From assembly GCA_029531795.1 (NCBI GenBank), contig JAPEIS010000015.1:806001-870000 (forward strand): 64,000 nt of DNA. The letters are read 5' to 3'. Shown one piece after another: positions 25,042 through 38,105 of this stretch; the stretch's first letter is position 1; each line of letters begins with the position of its first letter. Under the pieces are notes generated by a model, which made no database searches, was not told the DNA's origin, and saw only the letters and a list, made by a program, of their open reading frames with translations. Position numbers and translations under genes: made by a program. Origin of the DNA: Sclerotinia nivalis (taxonomy: Eukaryota > Ascomycota > Leotiomycetes > Helotiales > Sclerotiniaceae).

Positions 25042-26932
25042 TCATAGGGTAGGAACACAGAATTCCTCGTCATGTCGCCTCATCCGATCATAATATCTCG
25101 TCGGCATAGCTTCCCTGTATGCCGGCGGTGGAGCATCATTCTGTTCAAAAGATCTAGTTGTAGAACTTGACGCTACTTGATCTTGTCTGTATGTATAAGG
25201 ATTATTGTTTTGCTGCTGATCGGTATTGTTAAATGTTCGATCTTGGTACGAGATGGGATAGGTGGGCTTTTGAGATAGTTCAGACGAGTGGAGCCAGTTA
25301 TCTGAGCGTGTGGATTGTGTATGAGGCGGCGAAATGGGCGATGTGTAAGTCAGTGGTGTTTGGGATCTCGTCGATGGAATTGATGTTTGTTCTTCGGTGT
25401 TGTTCGTTATCATCAAGTATAGAATATCAGTCTTCATCCCTAGGCCTTTAATCCCCTTGATCAAACTCTGATCTTGTTTCCCTGGCCCGTTGATCATTCC
25501 TCTCGCTGTCCCCACTAATCTCGGTCGTCCGTTTCCGGAGAGGCCCTTTCTTCCACCCGCTTCGCTAACTGCTCCAAGTGCGGTGCTCAGAAGTCCACTC
25601 CTTCTTGATGAATCACTACTTGAGCTTCCTCTGCGATGCCGTCCTTTTCTATCTCGTTTACGGTCTTCTTTTTCTTGCTTGCGGGAGTTCTTGTCGACTG
25701 GGATACCGGTGAGTAGGCTTTTAAGTCCGCCACTATTGGCGGGGTGATTTGGGTCCGCCCAACGGCTTCCGAATGTCGGAAGAGGGCTAGCAAGAGATGA
25801 ATCAGGGTTGTTATAGGCCTATGATTTGTTAGACAGACATTTCCTAGCGCAAACACGCAGTCTACATACATATCGAGCTTGGGCTCTACGATCTCCATAA
25901 TCGGCGATGAAGTGACCCATTTTCTTCAAACCTGTTTGCTGGGCACGTCTTTCGTCTTCGGGATAGATAAGAGGAGCAGAAGGAGGAAGTTGGACTTGTT
26001 CTGGTACTCCGTATGGGTCTTGCGTCTGATTCGGTTTGAATGTTAGAACCATGGCAAAGAGACCGTGTGGGATGAAAAGTTCTGTATTGGCTCGGTCTAG
26101 AAAAGAGGAGGATCTAAGCAAATTATCAGTGAATGCTCTTATTGTTATTGTAATTTGTGTGCTCACTGTCTTTGTGTTTGGTAACCTTTGGCAGCTTTGA
26201 CCGCAATTGGGACGACCATGGATACAACCATCGGAGCGATGCCAGGGGCAAAGCCGACACCTTGGGCGGCAACGTTGACAGCATCGAGATAGGGAGATGA
26301 CTGCATTTGAGTAAGTATTCTGGAAATGATATTCATAGGTCCAAGCTTACTTTATGAGCTTCATTGAAATCATCAACAAAATCTAAAAACGTAATTTGAT
26401 CTATTCCGCAGTCTGCCAATTCTGAGGAATACGCTCGGATGATACCACGACTCTGATCTTCAGGTCTTCGTTGTGGTAGTATTACAGGACAAGAGAGTCC
26501 TCGTGCAGGTTGAATTCTTCGATCTGGTAGCTCGTGAGCATAGAAAGAAATATCACGTTCGTATGTGCTTCCTTTCGATTGGGGTCGAGGACTCGCCGCT
26601 AAATATCTTCGATAATTCTCATCTTTCTGCATGTCTGCACTTATCCGATCAGAAAGGGTATTTTGATAATCGGCATAGGCTTGGATATCTCGGTATGCTT
26701 CTTCGTCATTGTTGTGTTGATATGCCTTCGGCGATGTACGAAGTGGGACTGTTGTAGGTCAGCATCGATGCACAAAATTCTCACTGCTAGAGAATTTGTG
26801 GGATGAATTTGTGAAAGATAACTCACGACTCCCATCTTTGCTGTAGGTCTTGTTACTTGAAGATCCATAGGTAGTCTTCGCTTCCATGGCGAGTCCAATG
26901 CCTGAACTAATGAGTCCAACGAGTTTTCCCAT
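25042..26932 (-). CDS. Conserved-looking fungal protein with PPxY motif, function unknown
   Basis: I do not recognise a named family. Five exons (26932-26827, 26748-26351, 26300-26167, 26113-25870, 25818-25042) join in frame to 552 residues. It starts MGKLVGLISSGIGLAMEAK, a glycine-rich amphipathic or weakly hydrophobic N-terminus. The first 170 residues are mostly polar. A hydrophobic stretch (GVGFAPGIAPMVVSMVVPIAV) near residues 180-200 could contact or enter a membrane. A lysine/arginine-rich patch (KNSRKQEKEDRKRDRKGRHRR) occurs around residue 340, and a Gln/Asn/Ser/Thr-rich tail ends in NDAPPPAYREAMP. PPAY is a PPxY motif, the usual ligand of WW-domain proteins such as Rsp5/Nedd4 ubiquitin ligases. 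Splice junctions are well supported by frame continuity and canonical ends. Confidence 0.72.
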
Positions 26933-28019
26933 ACTTTTGATACAATATGAAAAAAACTAGAAAGGCGATATGCACAGTAAGATGACAAGGAGAAAGAAAT
27001 CAATTTGTATCTGTGTTCAGGAAATGCATGTATTCACAACAATTTGGACAGAAGTAGCTACTTTATACGAAATAAATATTGTATGCTTGATCATCTTATT
27101 TCATTTTAAAACAACGCATCGACAGGTGAGATCAGTACCAAGACAAGCAAAAAAGGGTAAAGTGTTGAAGTGCGAAAACCTTTCCGCAACAAGTGTAAAT
27201 GTCCACAATCAGATACTTTTGAGCAGTCTTCATCATTTCATGTCGAGATCTCCCGACGCGATAGTTGCGAAACATCTTCTCGATTAGGAATGAAGAGCGT
27301 AACTTGTATTCTGAGTCGCATGGCCGTTTGGTGACGTTGAACCACGCTACTTACTGGTTACCCGTTTTGGTAATCTTCGCTTACTCTGATGGCGGGGTAT
27401 TCCTTCAGGCCATGATGGCTGGAGCTTGGAAGACCTGTAAGGAAAAGAGCTGTGCAGATAATTTGATTGGAGATGAGAACAAAATTACTAAACATTTGTT
27501 TCCTATACTAACGGGGGATAAACCCTAAGAATGATTTCGGAAGTTGGCGGTGAGTGCTAGCGCAATAATATGGCTGAGTAATCAATGCGCTACGCTGAGG
27601 ATACCCGAAAGGGAAAAATGTCTGACGAACAAGCAATCAAAATGTTCCGGATCTTCCCCATAGGCCCATAGGGCGTTTGAACCATCCAAAGGAATCCAAG
27701 GAATTAAGCTTCATCTGCATTGCATTGTCGATCTTCGATTATACTGACCAGGTAAAAGGGCCTTACAAAGTGGCTTAGCAGCTGGACGACAGTGAAAAAA
27801 GCTTCACTCAACACCCATGTCATAAGAGATGATAGCGTACAAGTAACAAGTAACAACTTCAATTTATTCGTTCTCATTCTTTTGTGTCGTCAATATTTCT
27901 TCTTAACACAACTACAAAACATGAGTTTGTAGACTGCTCAGCACCTTCCTCTTTGCTCTATAAGATTGCGCTGGACTCCATAGTCTACCAACCGCCGTTA
28001 TCTCCACTACTTTCGCGAA
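26933..28019. promoter_or_regulatory. Divergent promoter region
   Basis: About 1.1 kb between start codons of the PPxY protein (minus) and the zinc-cluster regulator (plus). Short plus-strand frames at 26970-27287 and 27265-27528 have no supporting features. No specific regulatory site recognised. Confidence 0.45.
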
Positions 28020-29799
28020 ATGGTTTATTGTGGTAAGCCAAGCAAAGCTTGCGCTGAATGCAGGCTTCGCAGAACCAAGGTAAGCAAGCATTTCGTGGAA
28101 GTATGGACTCAGTCGCTCATCTATACTAGTGCGATACGCTGACACCTTCATGTTCACAATGTATTCGTGCTGGGCGTTTTTGCACGGGGTACAGAACTGA
28201 AGGAGACATGATGTTTCGCGACCAAACGAAACACTACGCCAATCAACGTCGAATTCAGAATGAATCTCGAACGTCGGTATCTAGGCGGAGAAACAAAGCG
28301 TCAAACGACACATCAGATTTCCCTATAGATCCTCAATTGACCAGCGAACCCATGCTACAGCTTGTGACGCAGACCACACCACTTACTATCGAGCTTTCTA
28401 CTTCTTCATCTGAGCAGGCTACATGTTACTTTTTTCGAAACTACGTCTTGGAAGATAAGTCGACAAGTGGTAGCTTCCAGTATCTCCACGACATCTACGG
28501 TAATGAACTTATTGGTTCCGCTTTGGCTGATAGCATTGAATCCTTGGGCATGGTTGGCTTAGCGAACTTTTGGAAAGCTTCTGATTTCCAATTTCACGCA
28601 AACAGAAAGTATAACTCTGCTCTAAGGCTTGTCAGTTCTCGTCTGAGAAACGAAGACGAAGCACGAGCCGACCAAACTCTTGTGGCAGTAATGCTCTTGG
28701 GTCTCTACGAAGTAAGTCTTCAGGACAGACGTGAAAATTTCTAACGCTAAGGACTTAATAGACAAATACATGCACCGGCCCTCAATCGATGCAATCCTGG
28801 ACCAAGCATATCATTGGGGCTTCATCGTTGATGCAACTCAGAGGAAAGCAATGCCTTGAAAACCCTATAGGCCGGCACCTATTTCTTCATCTTCGGACTC
28901 AAGTTGTATGTAATCCACCGGTACAATCCTGGAGTTTCTGATAATAATTTTTCCAGATCACAAATTGTCTACAACGCCATGTTTCTACTCCCCCTTTTAT
29001 TCGTGGTTGGTCAAAATATGCGCTCCAGTTTCAATCGCCGAATGATGCCCATGCTACACTTCTTTCGGAACAAGTGATGGAGTTTTGCGATTTGCGTGCA
29101 ACGATGTCTTCTTTTCATGATCATAGCAATGCCGAAAATATTATCAAAGCGGCCCTTGCGATTGACTCCAAGCTTGTAGAGTGGGCCTTTACCTGTCCGC
29201 CCGAGAGTATGTTTTACAAAACTCTTACCTTGAGGCAAAGATCTGAGGGCGTCTTTTCAGATTATTATCACATTTACGATAGTATCTGGGCAGCCGCGCT
29301 CTGGAACCATTATCGATGCGCCCGGATCCTCATCAATGAGATTGTCTATGTTCAGCTTACGCATCTCCAATATACCCAGCCCGAGTTATTCGTCTTGGGG
29401 CCGAGAAACCCCACCTTCTCAGATTCTCAGTTGGAAACATCGACCACAACCATCATTCAACTGTCACATGATATATGTGCCAGCGTTCCATTTATGCTCG
29501 GATACAAGGAGGGTGGAGAAGTGTCCTTAAGCAGTGCCAAAGCAGTTAGTGGTAATCTGTTGTTATGGCCTTTGTATACGGCGGCTTGCACGGCTGTGGT
29601 GTCAGACATGATGTGCCACTGGGTAGCTGGGAGATTGAGAGTTATCTCAGACATCATGGGAATTAAGCAAGCTGCTCCATTGTCACACATCCTGACCAAA
29701 AGGAAGGATTTGTTAGCTTGGGAGCTTGAGGATATTAAGAAAGGAGCTGCACCAAATTATGAAGATTGGACACATGGGCAATTAATGGAGCTGACATGA
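28020..29799 (+). CDS. Zn2Cys6 transcription factor
   Basis: Nuclear DNA-binding regulator. The zinc cluster is split by the first intron. Exon 1 (28020-28079, 20 codons) encodes CAECRLRRTK, and exon 2 (28130-28711) begins CDTLTPSCSQCIRAGRFC. Cysteines at residues 11, 14, 21, 28, 31 and 38 give the classical C-x2-C-x6-C-x6-C-x2-C-x6-C. Exon 3 is 28762-28905 and exon 4 is 28957-29799; the total is 542 residues. The C-terminal part has the look of the fungal transcription factor regulatory domain, with VMLLGLYE, NTCTGPQSMQSWTKHIIGASSLM, LENPIGRHLFLHLRTQ and ITNCLQRHVSTPPF. A stand-alone reading of the exon 2 frame would miss the DNA-binding domain. Target genes cannot be named. Confidence 0.9.
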
Positions 29800-31695
29800 G
29801 CTGATGTAAAGCTGTAGCTGGTACTGAAAAACAACGACGCGATGCAGGCTAGAATGATCGACGACTTTTCGTCATTTCTTCCAAACACTAAAATCCTTCT
29901 TGATGTACTTCTGTCCCTCCAACACATTCGATGGGAACACCTTTCGACAAAAAGAGCTGCTCGTGGATATAACCTAAATTTCTAGACGCTTGTCGGAAGG
30001 ACTCAGGAGATAGCCTAACCACCACTGTTTTGTTCCATCCTCATTCCACTTTCGAATAGGCAACCTTCTTCGACTCAATTAACAGTGACTGCATGACGGC
30101 CCACTAATATGCGACGGCCTGGAATGTACCATTAATTGGATTTCGGTCTGGACCCGAGATACAACGAGATGTCCTGCTGAATGGTGAAGCATCCATTAAG
30201 CACTGTTGTTACAGGCTACTTCTCAGTAACATTACTCAAATTGAATCTAAAACAGATTGACGGCGAACTTGGAGCATTAAAGCCAGAGTACATGCATTGA
30301 TGGAGAGGTATAACAAGTTGATGGGAAGGTTCAAGATGTTCATACAACAGATCATAAAGACAAAGTCCAAACAATCATCTCAAGCAGGACAATAGCGGAA
30401 AAATGATAAAGCCCACCAGACATCCAAAAACCGGGCTTTATGTGGAACATTTTCAAAAGTAGACTTTGCGAGTTGCTTCTGATATGTCTTGGGCCGTTCA
30501 ACTAGATAGGACAAGAAATGAAACTGTGAATTCCTGCCGACAAAATACCTCACTTCTGTATGCCGCGTGCTGTGAGATGTGAATCAGTATTCTTCCAAAT
30601 ACAGGGTGTTCAATAGTGTGGAACGTTGTCCAGATTTGAAATATGTCCATGTCCGAAAGACTCCCAATTGTATCCAGGTCCAAAATCAATGATCTCCTCA
30701 TGAAAATCATACTGAGAGATTAGCAATCTCACACTCCAGCAAAATGAAGAAAATCTTCTCTAAAATCGATAGCCGCACCTATTCGAAAACCAATCAATTC
30801 TATAGGAACACATCATTGTACCTAAATCTCCCTCCTAAGAAAGAAAATCTGAATTATTACAAGAACCAGTTGCCAATCCAGACTACGAGCTAAGAATCTT
30901 TGCACCAAATCCATTGGGATATATCACATCTCATCGTCAAATTCCATTCCGTTCCGTTCCGGTGTCTTCTATGTGTGTTTATACATCTTCATAACCCGAA
31001 TCACCAGTCAAGCTCACAGTTTCATACTATTCCTTTCAAGAAATATGTTTGATGTCTCGTGGAGGCCCAATAATTCAGATAGCAAATAACACACTTAAAG
31101 CAGTGACGATTATCACATAAGTGGTATAAAAGTCCATGATGAATGCTCTGACGTTGCTGAGATGGAGTGGATACATTTGCTAGGATCCAAGCAATCCATC
31201 AGGATTTGGATGTAGGTTTATTGGCAATAAATTACAATGCTGGGGTATCTTCAATTAGCGGCACGGCAGAACAAAGATTGTAAAGTAGAAGCGTGGTTTG
31301 CTACTGGGTTTGTGAGAAAGCCGTGAGAGAGAGCTGTAATTAATGACTACTTATCACGACTCGGCGTATTGAGGCGATGAGAGCGATCCCAAGGGAAGAA
31401 ACAAGGCGTGAATATGACTGCCAAGATTGCTCATAAATTTAATTATCACCGTCGTAAAAGTCTACTCAATGACTATCATTCAATATCTCGAATCCATTAG
31501 GTCGCAAAGAGAACCTGAGCGACTATGCCGTCGCCAATTAGTACTATCACTAATGCACCGAAACACTTTTGCAAGTAAGGTTCTCAAAATATTGTGGACT
31601 AAACGGTACCGTAAATACAAATGCTCATTGTGGCCTTCAATCCATCAGTAAGTCTTCGATCATCGGTAACTCGCCTCGAGATCAGGATGTGTTTA
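29800..31695. other. Intergenic, 1.9 kb, nothing recognised
   Basis: I see only short frames without splice sites or motifs on either strand. It lies between the stop of the zinc-cluster regulator and the degenerate-looking minus-strand frames near 31.7-32.7 kb. Confidence 0.45.
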
Positions 31696-32670
31696 CTAAA
31701 GAACAGATGTTTCCATATTGGAGAACTCCGCTACTTTGATATGACATGTGGTTCCTGCACTGTAGGTTCTCGGAGTAGAAATCCCATCTAGACATACCTT
31801 GACAAGGGCAGGTAAACTCGAGTTTCGACGGTGCTCCAAGAATTCAATATCTTCTACTTGAGTAAATTTAAGGGTGCGTAAATGAAATTTTAATGAATAC
31901 AAAAGTAGCACCCATAAGTGGGGCATCTCTTCATCACTTGAAATAAAAAGGGGAAAGACAGTACCGTTTTGATCGTCGTCATTGTGCGCGTTAACATCAC
32001 AATAAAGGATAGCCAAGCAACGATATTAGACATTTTCCGCTCCTTAACAGATGATGGGAGGATTTCCCAATCCTAATCTAATCCACCCACCTTTCGTAGA
32101 TGCTTTTGATGACCAGAGAATATTGCTGCCTTCATGGAGAGTGCCACTGTAGAGGAACATGACTATGCCATCCATATACGAGTATCTAAACAGAGCAGCC
32201 ATTTGTGTAGAAAGAGCATAGAAAACGAAATAAACATATTGGAAAGTAACGGTTTCTGGGCGTTTGCATAAATTATGGTGCTCATAACATTTTTCGAAGA
32301 GACATGCTTGAGATGACATGAAGCATCGTGCGTAATGATCCAGAGTAAAGGTGAAATAGTTGTGGGACGCAAATGGTGTTTCTAGCCACAGGCGGGGAAA
32401 CCTATAGAAAAATTGAATTGGGAAAGACCGGCGACAATCCGAAATGGTACCCACCACATTCCGTCTGGAATGGACACTCAACGAATGGGTTGAGGGAAAA
32501 CCGTGTTTGAAAGCCTGCTCTGAATGACGGCGGACTCGAATTGCTAGCCACAATACACGAACCGTGTTACACCACCACATTTCGACAACTCGCCCAAAAT
32601 CGTCTTCTGATCGTTGGTTTGCAGGCACGAAACTCTTATAGAAAGCCCACGGCAATTCTGTATATAGCAC
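31696..32670 (-). pseudogene. Possible decayed gene behind the PPTase (weak)
   Basis: Two minus-strand frames, 32670-32044 (208 codons) and 32016-31696 (106 codons), start 38 bp beyond the PPTase stop. The first contains KHGFPSTHS. That resembles the PAP2 phosphatase motif (PSxxS plus H) of fungal sphingosine-1-phosphate phosphatases, and FGRVVE upstream sits where such proteins have an FGRG segment. No clean PAP2 continuation (arginine-x5-histidine motif) is visible in any one frame, and membrane segments are poor. Either a decayed member of that family or a chance match. The annotation is tentative. Confidence 0.22.
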
Positions 32671-32708
32671 ATATAGAAATCCGGCTTGTACAGAAATAGC
32701 TCCGCCTT

Positions 32709-33827
32709 CTAGGACTTGGCCTCCGCAACCTCTAAGATATCAGTGTCAAGATTGAGCTCTTTCCACGGGCCCAATCCTAGCTTTGTATCGTTCTCCTTCA
32801 CCCTTACAGCACCGCCCACCATGTAATGCTGACCTAGCGCAGCTAATTCCATGTGTACGTTGGTAACTTCGCGGCCCTTGAATATGATACGATAATTATC
32901 CGTTATCTGTCCTCTTCCGAGGGTATTTAGATCATCAACCTCGGGCGCAACTGGAGTTTGAACGTCGCAAATCTCCAACTCCTTAAGCCACGGTGCAAGC
33001 AAAGCCTCTCCTGTCATTTTGACATAGCTTTCTCGTAAACACCACATGGCATAGAACCGTCTAAGTTTCGCATCAATGACCTTATTACTATCAATCCTCG
33101 ATTGTGCAGAATTTCCTTCAGTGTCCTCGACGACAAGATCCAATTGTCTATTTCTCCACTGACATCTCGAAAGCGCATCGTTGCCATATCCATGAAGCTT
33201 CTTACCCGGTACAACTTCGTCGAGTCCAAGCGGCGAAAGCTTCATAAAGTTGACCTCTGAATCTGCGAACACTTCTCCGTGCATGTCGACCCAATCAAAA
33301 AACCCACTCTTTTCTATATGTTTATAGTCATGCGGCAATCGTTCGTTGGCACACACGATGTCCGTTCCTACATTTATTGTTCCATCACCCCCGATCACAG
33401 CAATTAATGAAACAAGTCCAGCCTGATGACTTACATTGAATTCAATTCGAGGTTGATCTACGGTTGAGTAATAACAAGGCTTTCCGTTTGACTCTCGAGA
33501 AATTGTACTCTTCGACCAAGGTACATTGCAATATTTCGCAATGACAAGGTGCTTTAGGAGGTGGGATGCTAAGCTCATTTTCGCATCTTTGACATGATAA
33601 TATTTCAGGACCGATTCTTGCTCCGATTCAGAGAGGAGTGCCAGAGCTCGAGAAGCCTAAGATATCTGTCAATTTAGACAAGTAGAGCACCCAGCAAACT
33701 CTATACCCACAGCTGTCCTCAGTTCTGCGACCTCCTCTCTTGGCTTATCTTTGCGGTGGACGGGCCACAATAGCCTTGTGTCGAGCAGCCATTGTACAAT
33801 GTATGGCTTTGAGTCCGGAGATGTCAT
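32709..33827 (-). CDS. 4'-phosphopantetheinyl transferase (NpgA/Sfp type)
   Basis: Moves the 4'-phosphopantetheine arm of CoA onto carrier-protein serines of polyketide synthases, non-ribosomal peptide synthetases and alpha-aminoadipate reductase. It therefore controls secondary metabolism, siderophores and lysine synthesis. Two exons, 33827-33711 and 33656-32709, give 354 residues. The intron is called as GTGGGT..CTTAG because only that pair keeps phase. Motifs: KYYHVKDAKMSLASHLLKH (about 58-75), FNVSHQAGLVSL, VGTDIVC with the Mg-binding Asp near 138, and WCLRESYVKMTGEALLAPW with Trp 244, Glu 248 and Lys 252. The second Mg-binding acid and the CoA-contact lysine fit the family. Fungal Sfp-type enzymes are about 340-400 residues long. 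It stands alone; no biosynthetic cluster is seen in the window. Confidence 0.92.
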
Positions 33828-36068
33828 GGCGACGCAATTGTGAGGATTGTCGCAGAAACAACTTCAAGAAATTGGAGTCTTCCAAGGTTGGAGAACTATC
33901 AAATGAAGGCTGAATTCACAAGCTACAGTAAGGCGTGGGATAAGAAATTGATTATGTAAGCTGATTGGCGCTCAATCCCATTTCTATCTCAACCCAGCTT
34001 CTCCCTTTCCTTCTAAATTTCTCTTACACATCTTCTTTCGGGAGGACAAACCCTTTACTTCCAGGAGATATAAATACTGCTTATTGTTACTTTATGTTAT
34101 TCTTTGCATATATCGCAAATAATTGATGGTCTCATCAATAATACGACGCATAAGTGTGTGCCACTCAGGAAATTCATTGGTGGAAGAAGCATTGTATCTT
34201 AGCCTATGGTCTCGCAATTCTGTGATGGGGCATTTCAAAGTTGTAATTGTCTCCAGGCAGCAAACATCTATCAGGTGATGAGTCCGTCCTGATTGCCAAA
34301 GCTAGCTGGCGACAATTTCGGAGGCAGCACAAAGAGGCTGCTGCATAGAAACCAAAAAAAATATGCAGCCAACTTCTCCTATACTTAAGCACCCCGCAGG
34401 AACCGGGTCAGATCAACCCGAGCTTCGCTGGTAACATCTCAGTCTTCATGTGAGCTTTCTTGTCTGATCTGTTATTAGTTCTGCAGTGGTTGGAGTTCTT
34501 GGCACCTTCACCCTATCATATCTTCCTTCCGTTATCAATCTCTCACTTCCTTATTCTTTTGGTCCATCATACCAAATGGAAGCTCAATCAGGCTCGTTGA
34601 ATCTGTAGGACCTGACGCCGTGTTTTTGACGCTTGGACAGTTAATATTTGCTACATCACTTCCAGAGCTATGGACAATCCGGATCTGACTATCGTGATGG
34701 GAGAAGCAGCGAAAGTTAATGCAAGGCGAATGGCACAACGCGACCATTCTGGAATATGCTAAATTTCTGATGAAAAATTTCTGATGAAAAATTTCTTTGT
34801 GCTCGACGAATATGTGAGAAACTGGTAATCTCTGTGCAAATATCCATTTGGCCAGGTTCAACGGTGCGCCAAATGATAGGAATCAAACTAGCAATTCATC
34901 TTAGTTTGTCTTGTACCTTTTATCGCTCTCGGACATTGCAGCGGCAATAGCCGCACTGAAACCTTTTGGTGAGCGGCATTTATGGATGATATATTTGGCA
35001 ACATTGAAATCTATTACATCTCACTCATCATGGAAAGCTTGCAAATTCAGGGGAGGTTCATGTATGACGGAGAAATGATGGTAAGAATGATCAGAATGAT
35101 ATGATCGAAAAGGGAAATCTAAAAATGGGTTACGTTGCAGGTGTGAAAACAATTGGCAAGTATAAATTGGATGAGATTGACGTAGCGATGGAAATAGCCA
35201 AGAATGAGACTGGATGGGGAAGATAAAATTTCCTGAAACGATTCGCCACAAATTAACGGTGTGTTTCATCTGCATGTCGCGATAACGATTGACGGACTTT
35301 AAAAGCTGAATGATTTAAATAGACAAAGGAGAGGTCTTATATTTTTGGAAATATTGCGATCACTTACTCAATTGAGACTGTTCTACAACCGAAAAGTTTC
35401 GCGTAAGAACGTGTATGCAAGTCTTTATGCAGCTTACTCCGTGCGACATGCTAAATATTCCAGCCCCCAAGATCAAAATTTTCCACGCAAGGCTGAGGCA
35501 CATCCGTAAAACCATGAGTTCTCAGGGATGAAGAATATTCTGAGGGGTGCGGTATTCTCTGATAGGCAATTCACCATGTCAGACAGGGTAGTTACGGTTA
35601 CATTAGGCAAGCCATATTCCAGAAACCTTCTATATCCCCGGTCTGCTAAAGATGTATCGAGTCACATTATCTCATTGTCGTCATGGCAGTCAGATGGTAC
35701 CTCGTTCCTTCTCGTCATCGTAACATTCGATGCAGGAACCATAATTATTTCCACATGGCTTTTATCTGGGCCTATGTAACCAAGAGATAACTAAGCTCTG
35801 TGGTGGGGCCCTACAATGGCTATTTGCACTTTGGACCCCCCTAATGTTCCCATATGTATTCCCTTCCATGCATAGAAACATTTCTTACTTGATTTAGAGA
35901 TATCAATCATTGTACAAGTTTCCAGGATGTCCATACTTCTTTTAAAAATACCACCTCCCTCAATTTACCGCCGTTCAAGACGGCGATGATATTCCATGAC
36001 TAGTGGTTTGTGTCCTAATCCTTGTCCAGTCGAGCCTACTGCTAATAATTGATGTAATAGTTCACGAT
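33828..36068. other. Intergenic, 2.2 kb
   Basis: No gene is supported. A short tandem duplication of AAATTTCTGATGA occurs near 34758-34790. Minus-strand frames at 34535-34861 and 35021-35275 show no motif, no splice structure and biased composition. The right end holds the promoter of the following regulator gene. Confidence 0.45.
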
Positions 36069-38105
36069 ATGGCAGGCCCCAGTAGATCTTCATACTATGG
36101 GGATATGAACAACGAGTTCTATCCCTCAAGCTTTAATGGCTATCAGAATGATATCAATGAGTCTCTTGATTTCAATCACGCTCTATCTTCGGACTTTTAC
36201 CTCGGCCCCGAAATGTTTTTCATTCCTCAAATGCTTGGTGAACAACCCTACTTTTCCCAGCCTCTATTCAACGGAGTGGCACCCATATACGAACAATTAC
36301 AGCCTCAGTCACTTGTTACTGGTAGTACTGGTGCCAGAACTAGCAGCAAAGCACAGCTTTCACCAAGGGCGCTCGATGGGAACTCTAGGAAAATGTCTCC
36401 AGAGTCGCGAGAAAACCTGGGATATTCACAAAGCCATCATGTGGTGGAAGGAGAATATTATGAGCATGGTAGTGATGAAAACCTAGAGCATTCTCGCAAG
36501 AAACGGAGACCTTCCGAAGACAAGAAGATGCGAGCATCAAACATACCACAGGCGAATGTCTTCAAGCTGGATTTGAGGATCCCTTTGACTTCCCAGTCAC
36601 AGTCGCAGCCGGTAGCATCGCAAGAATCTTTGAGCTCAGTTTTTGAGGTGAATGCGAATCAACCACCAAAGCGCAAAGCTCGTAGCGCTTTTACACCACA
36701 AGGGAAAAAGAAAGTGGAAGCGGTGAGGAGCGTTGGTGCTTGCATTCAATGCAAGTTTAGAAAACGAACTGTAAGTTGACCTTGATCTTGATTGAATTAC
36801 TTAGCTGACGATGCAGTGCGGAACAAGCGAGCCTTGTATGTTATGTGTTCGACGGGCTGGTAGTGTGGAGTCAGCAGCATCTTTGTGTACAAGGGAATCG
36901 CCATTTGTTGAACTCTCGATAAGTGAATGTAAGAACTCCACTTTTGTGGGAAGCCTATGATACTGAAGTCACAGTCTACTCCAGCGGCTGCGTTGAATGT
37001 ATAACCGACTTCGATGTCGGCTTTTCAGATGTGGATGGTCGCCGCAAAACCATCAAAATTGACGGGAAAGGGCCTGTCTCTTCTCCTTTGTGCCTTAAAG
37101 TTATCGAAGTACAATCGTCATCCCTGAGTGAGAATTCACTCAAAGAACTTCGGCGAATAACTATACTCAACTCTAGGTTCTCATTTCAGCAACATGCCTG
37201 CCCGAATCAGCCAGGTACCATCACTGTTTTGGACTCGAAATTCTTCTCATCAATGGAACTTGAAAAGTGGGTCATGGAATACACATACCGCAGCAAAATA
37301 GATGATGCGAATTCCACCTCTTTCCTATTCGGGGTCGCATACGCTAAAGAAAAGCTGCCTCATGTAAGTTGCATCATCTATTTCGATCCGTTGCACTATT
37401 AACTATGACGCTAACGCCGAGAAGGCAGATCTGGTAAGAAATACAGCTAAGCTCATAGCCTTAAGCGACATGCTATGTAAAGGATTGAAAATCACAACAA
37501 TCATTGGAAAGCAAGATATGGCTACCCACTACTCTACACTTCGAGCACAGCTTGAGACAAAACTCTTCAATCTCCTCTATAACGCCGAAAATCTTGTGTA
37601 CCAAGAGCTCCAACGTCTAGTTTTCAAAACGTCCGGGCAATTGCCGAAAGATGCCGTTGTCCCTGTGGCACTGGTGCTTTGGCTGCTTACAAGATGGCAA
37701 AGTTTGAAAATGAGTCATGTCATCAACTCGAGGGAAAGGACCGAATCTTGTGCGTGTTCCTTCACAATTTTATTTCTCTTCGTGTTTTACATAGTAAAGT
37801 TCTAACAATCCATAGCATCACCTCAAACAACAGCATCATCTGCATCCCATCAAAAGCACTCCCTCAACCTCCTCATAAGCGTTTTTACCGCCTTATTCCG
37901 ATCGTCCTTTCCACTCCTCATGGACTTCGAAGATAAATGCAACAGAGATTTACTGGGAGGAAATGAGGAGTTAATACAATTATCTAAGAAACTAAGGAGA
38001 GATCTGATAGCGTTCAAAAGAAGAGGCTACCTCAAAGCTTGGACATGGAACGAAGGGTTCTTGAAAGATCAAGCGGGTAGATTGAGAGACGTGTTGACAG
38101 AGTAA
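36069..38105 (+). CDS. Fungal transcription factor with variant zinc cluster
   Basis: Five exons, 36069-36770, 36817-36928, 36975-37363, 37422-37749 and 37816-38105, join to 606 residues. The first 220 residues are Ser/Gln/Asn-rich and disordered, with basic runs RKKRR and KRKARS. The cluster GACIQCKFRKRT|CGTSEPCMLC crosses the first intron. Cysteines are at 225, 228, 235, 241, 244 and 258, so the last spacing is 13 residues instead of the usual 6-8. This matches the subgroup of fungal regulators with a long last loop followed by C-T-R (here LCTRESPF). The rest has the helical pattern of that group: KADLVRNTAKLIALSDMLCKGL, DAVVPVALVLW, LNLLISVFTALFRSSFPLLMDF and NRDLLGGNEELIQLSKKLRRD. The last two exons are inferred from phase and branch sites. 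Targets unknown. Confidence 0.82.
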
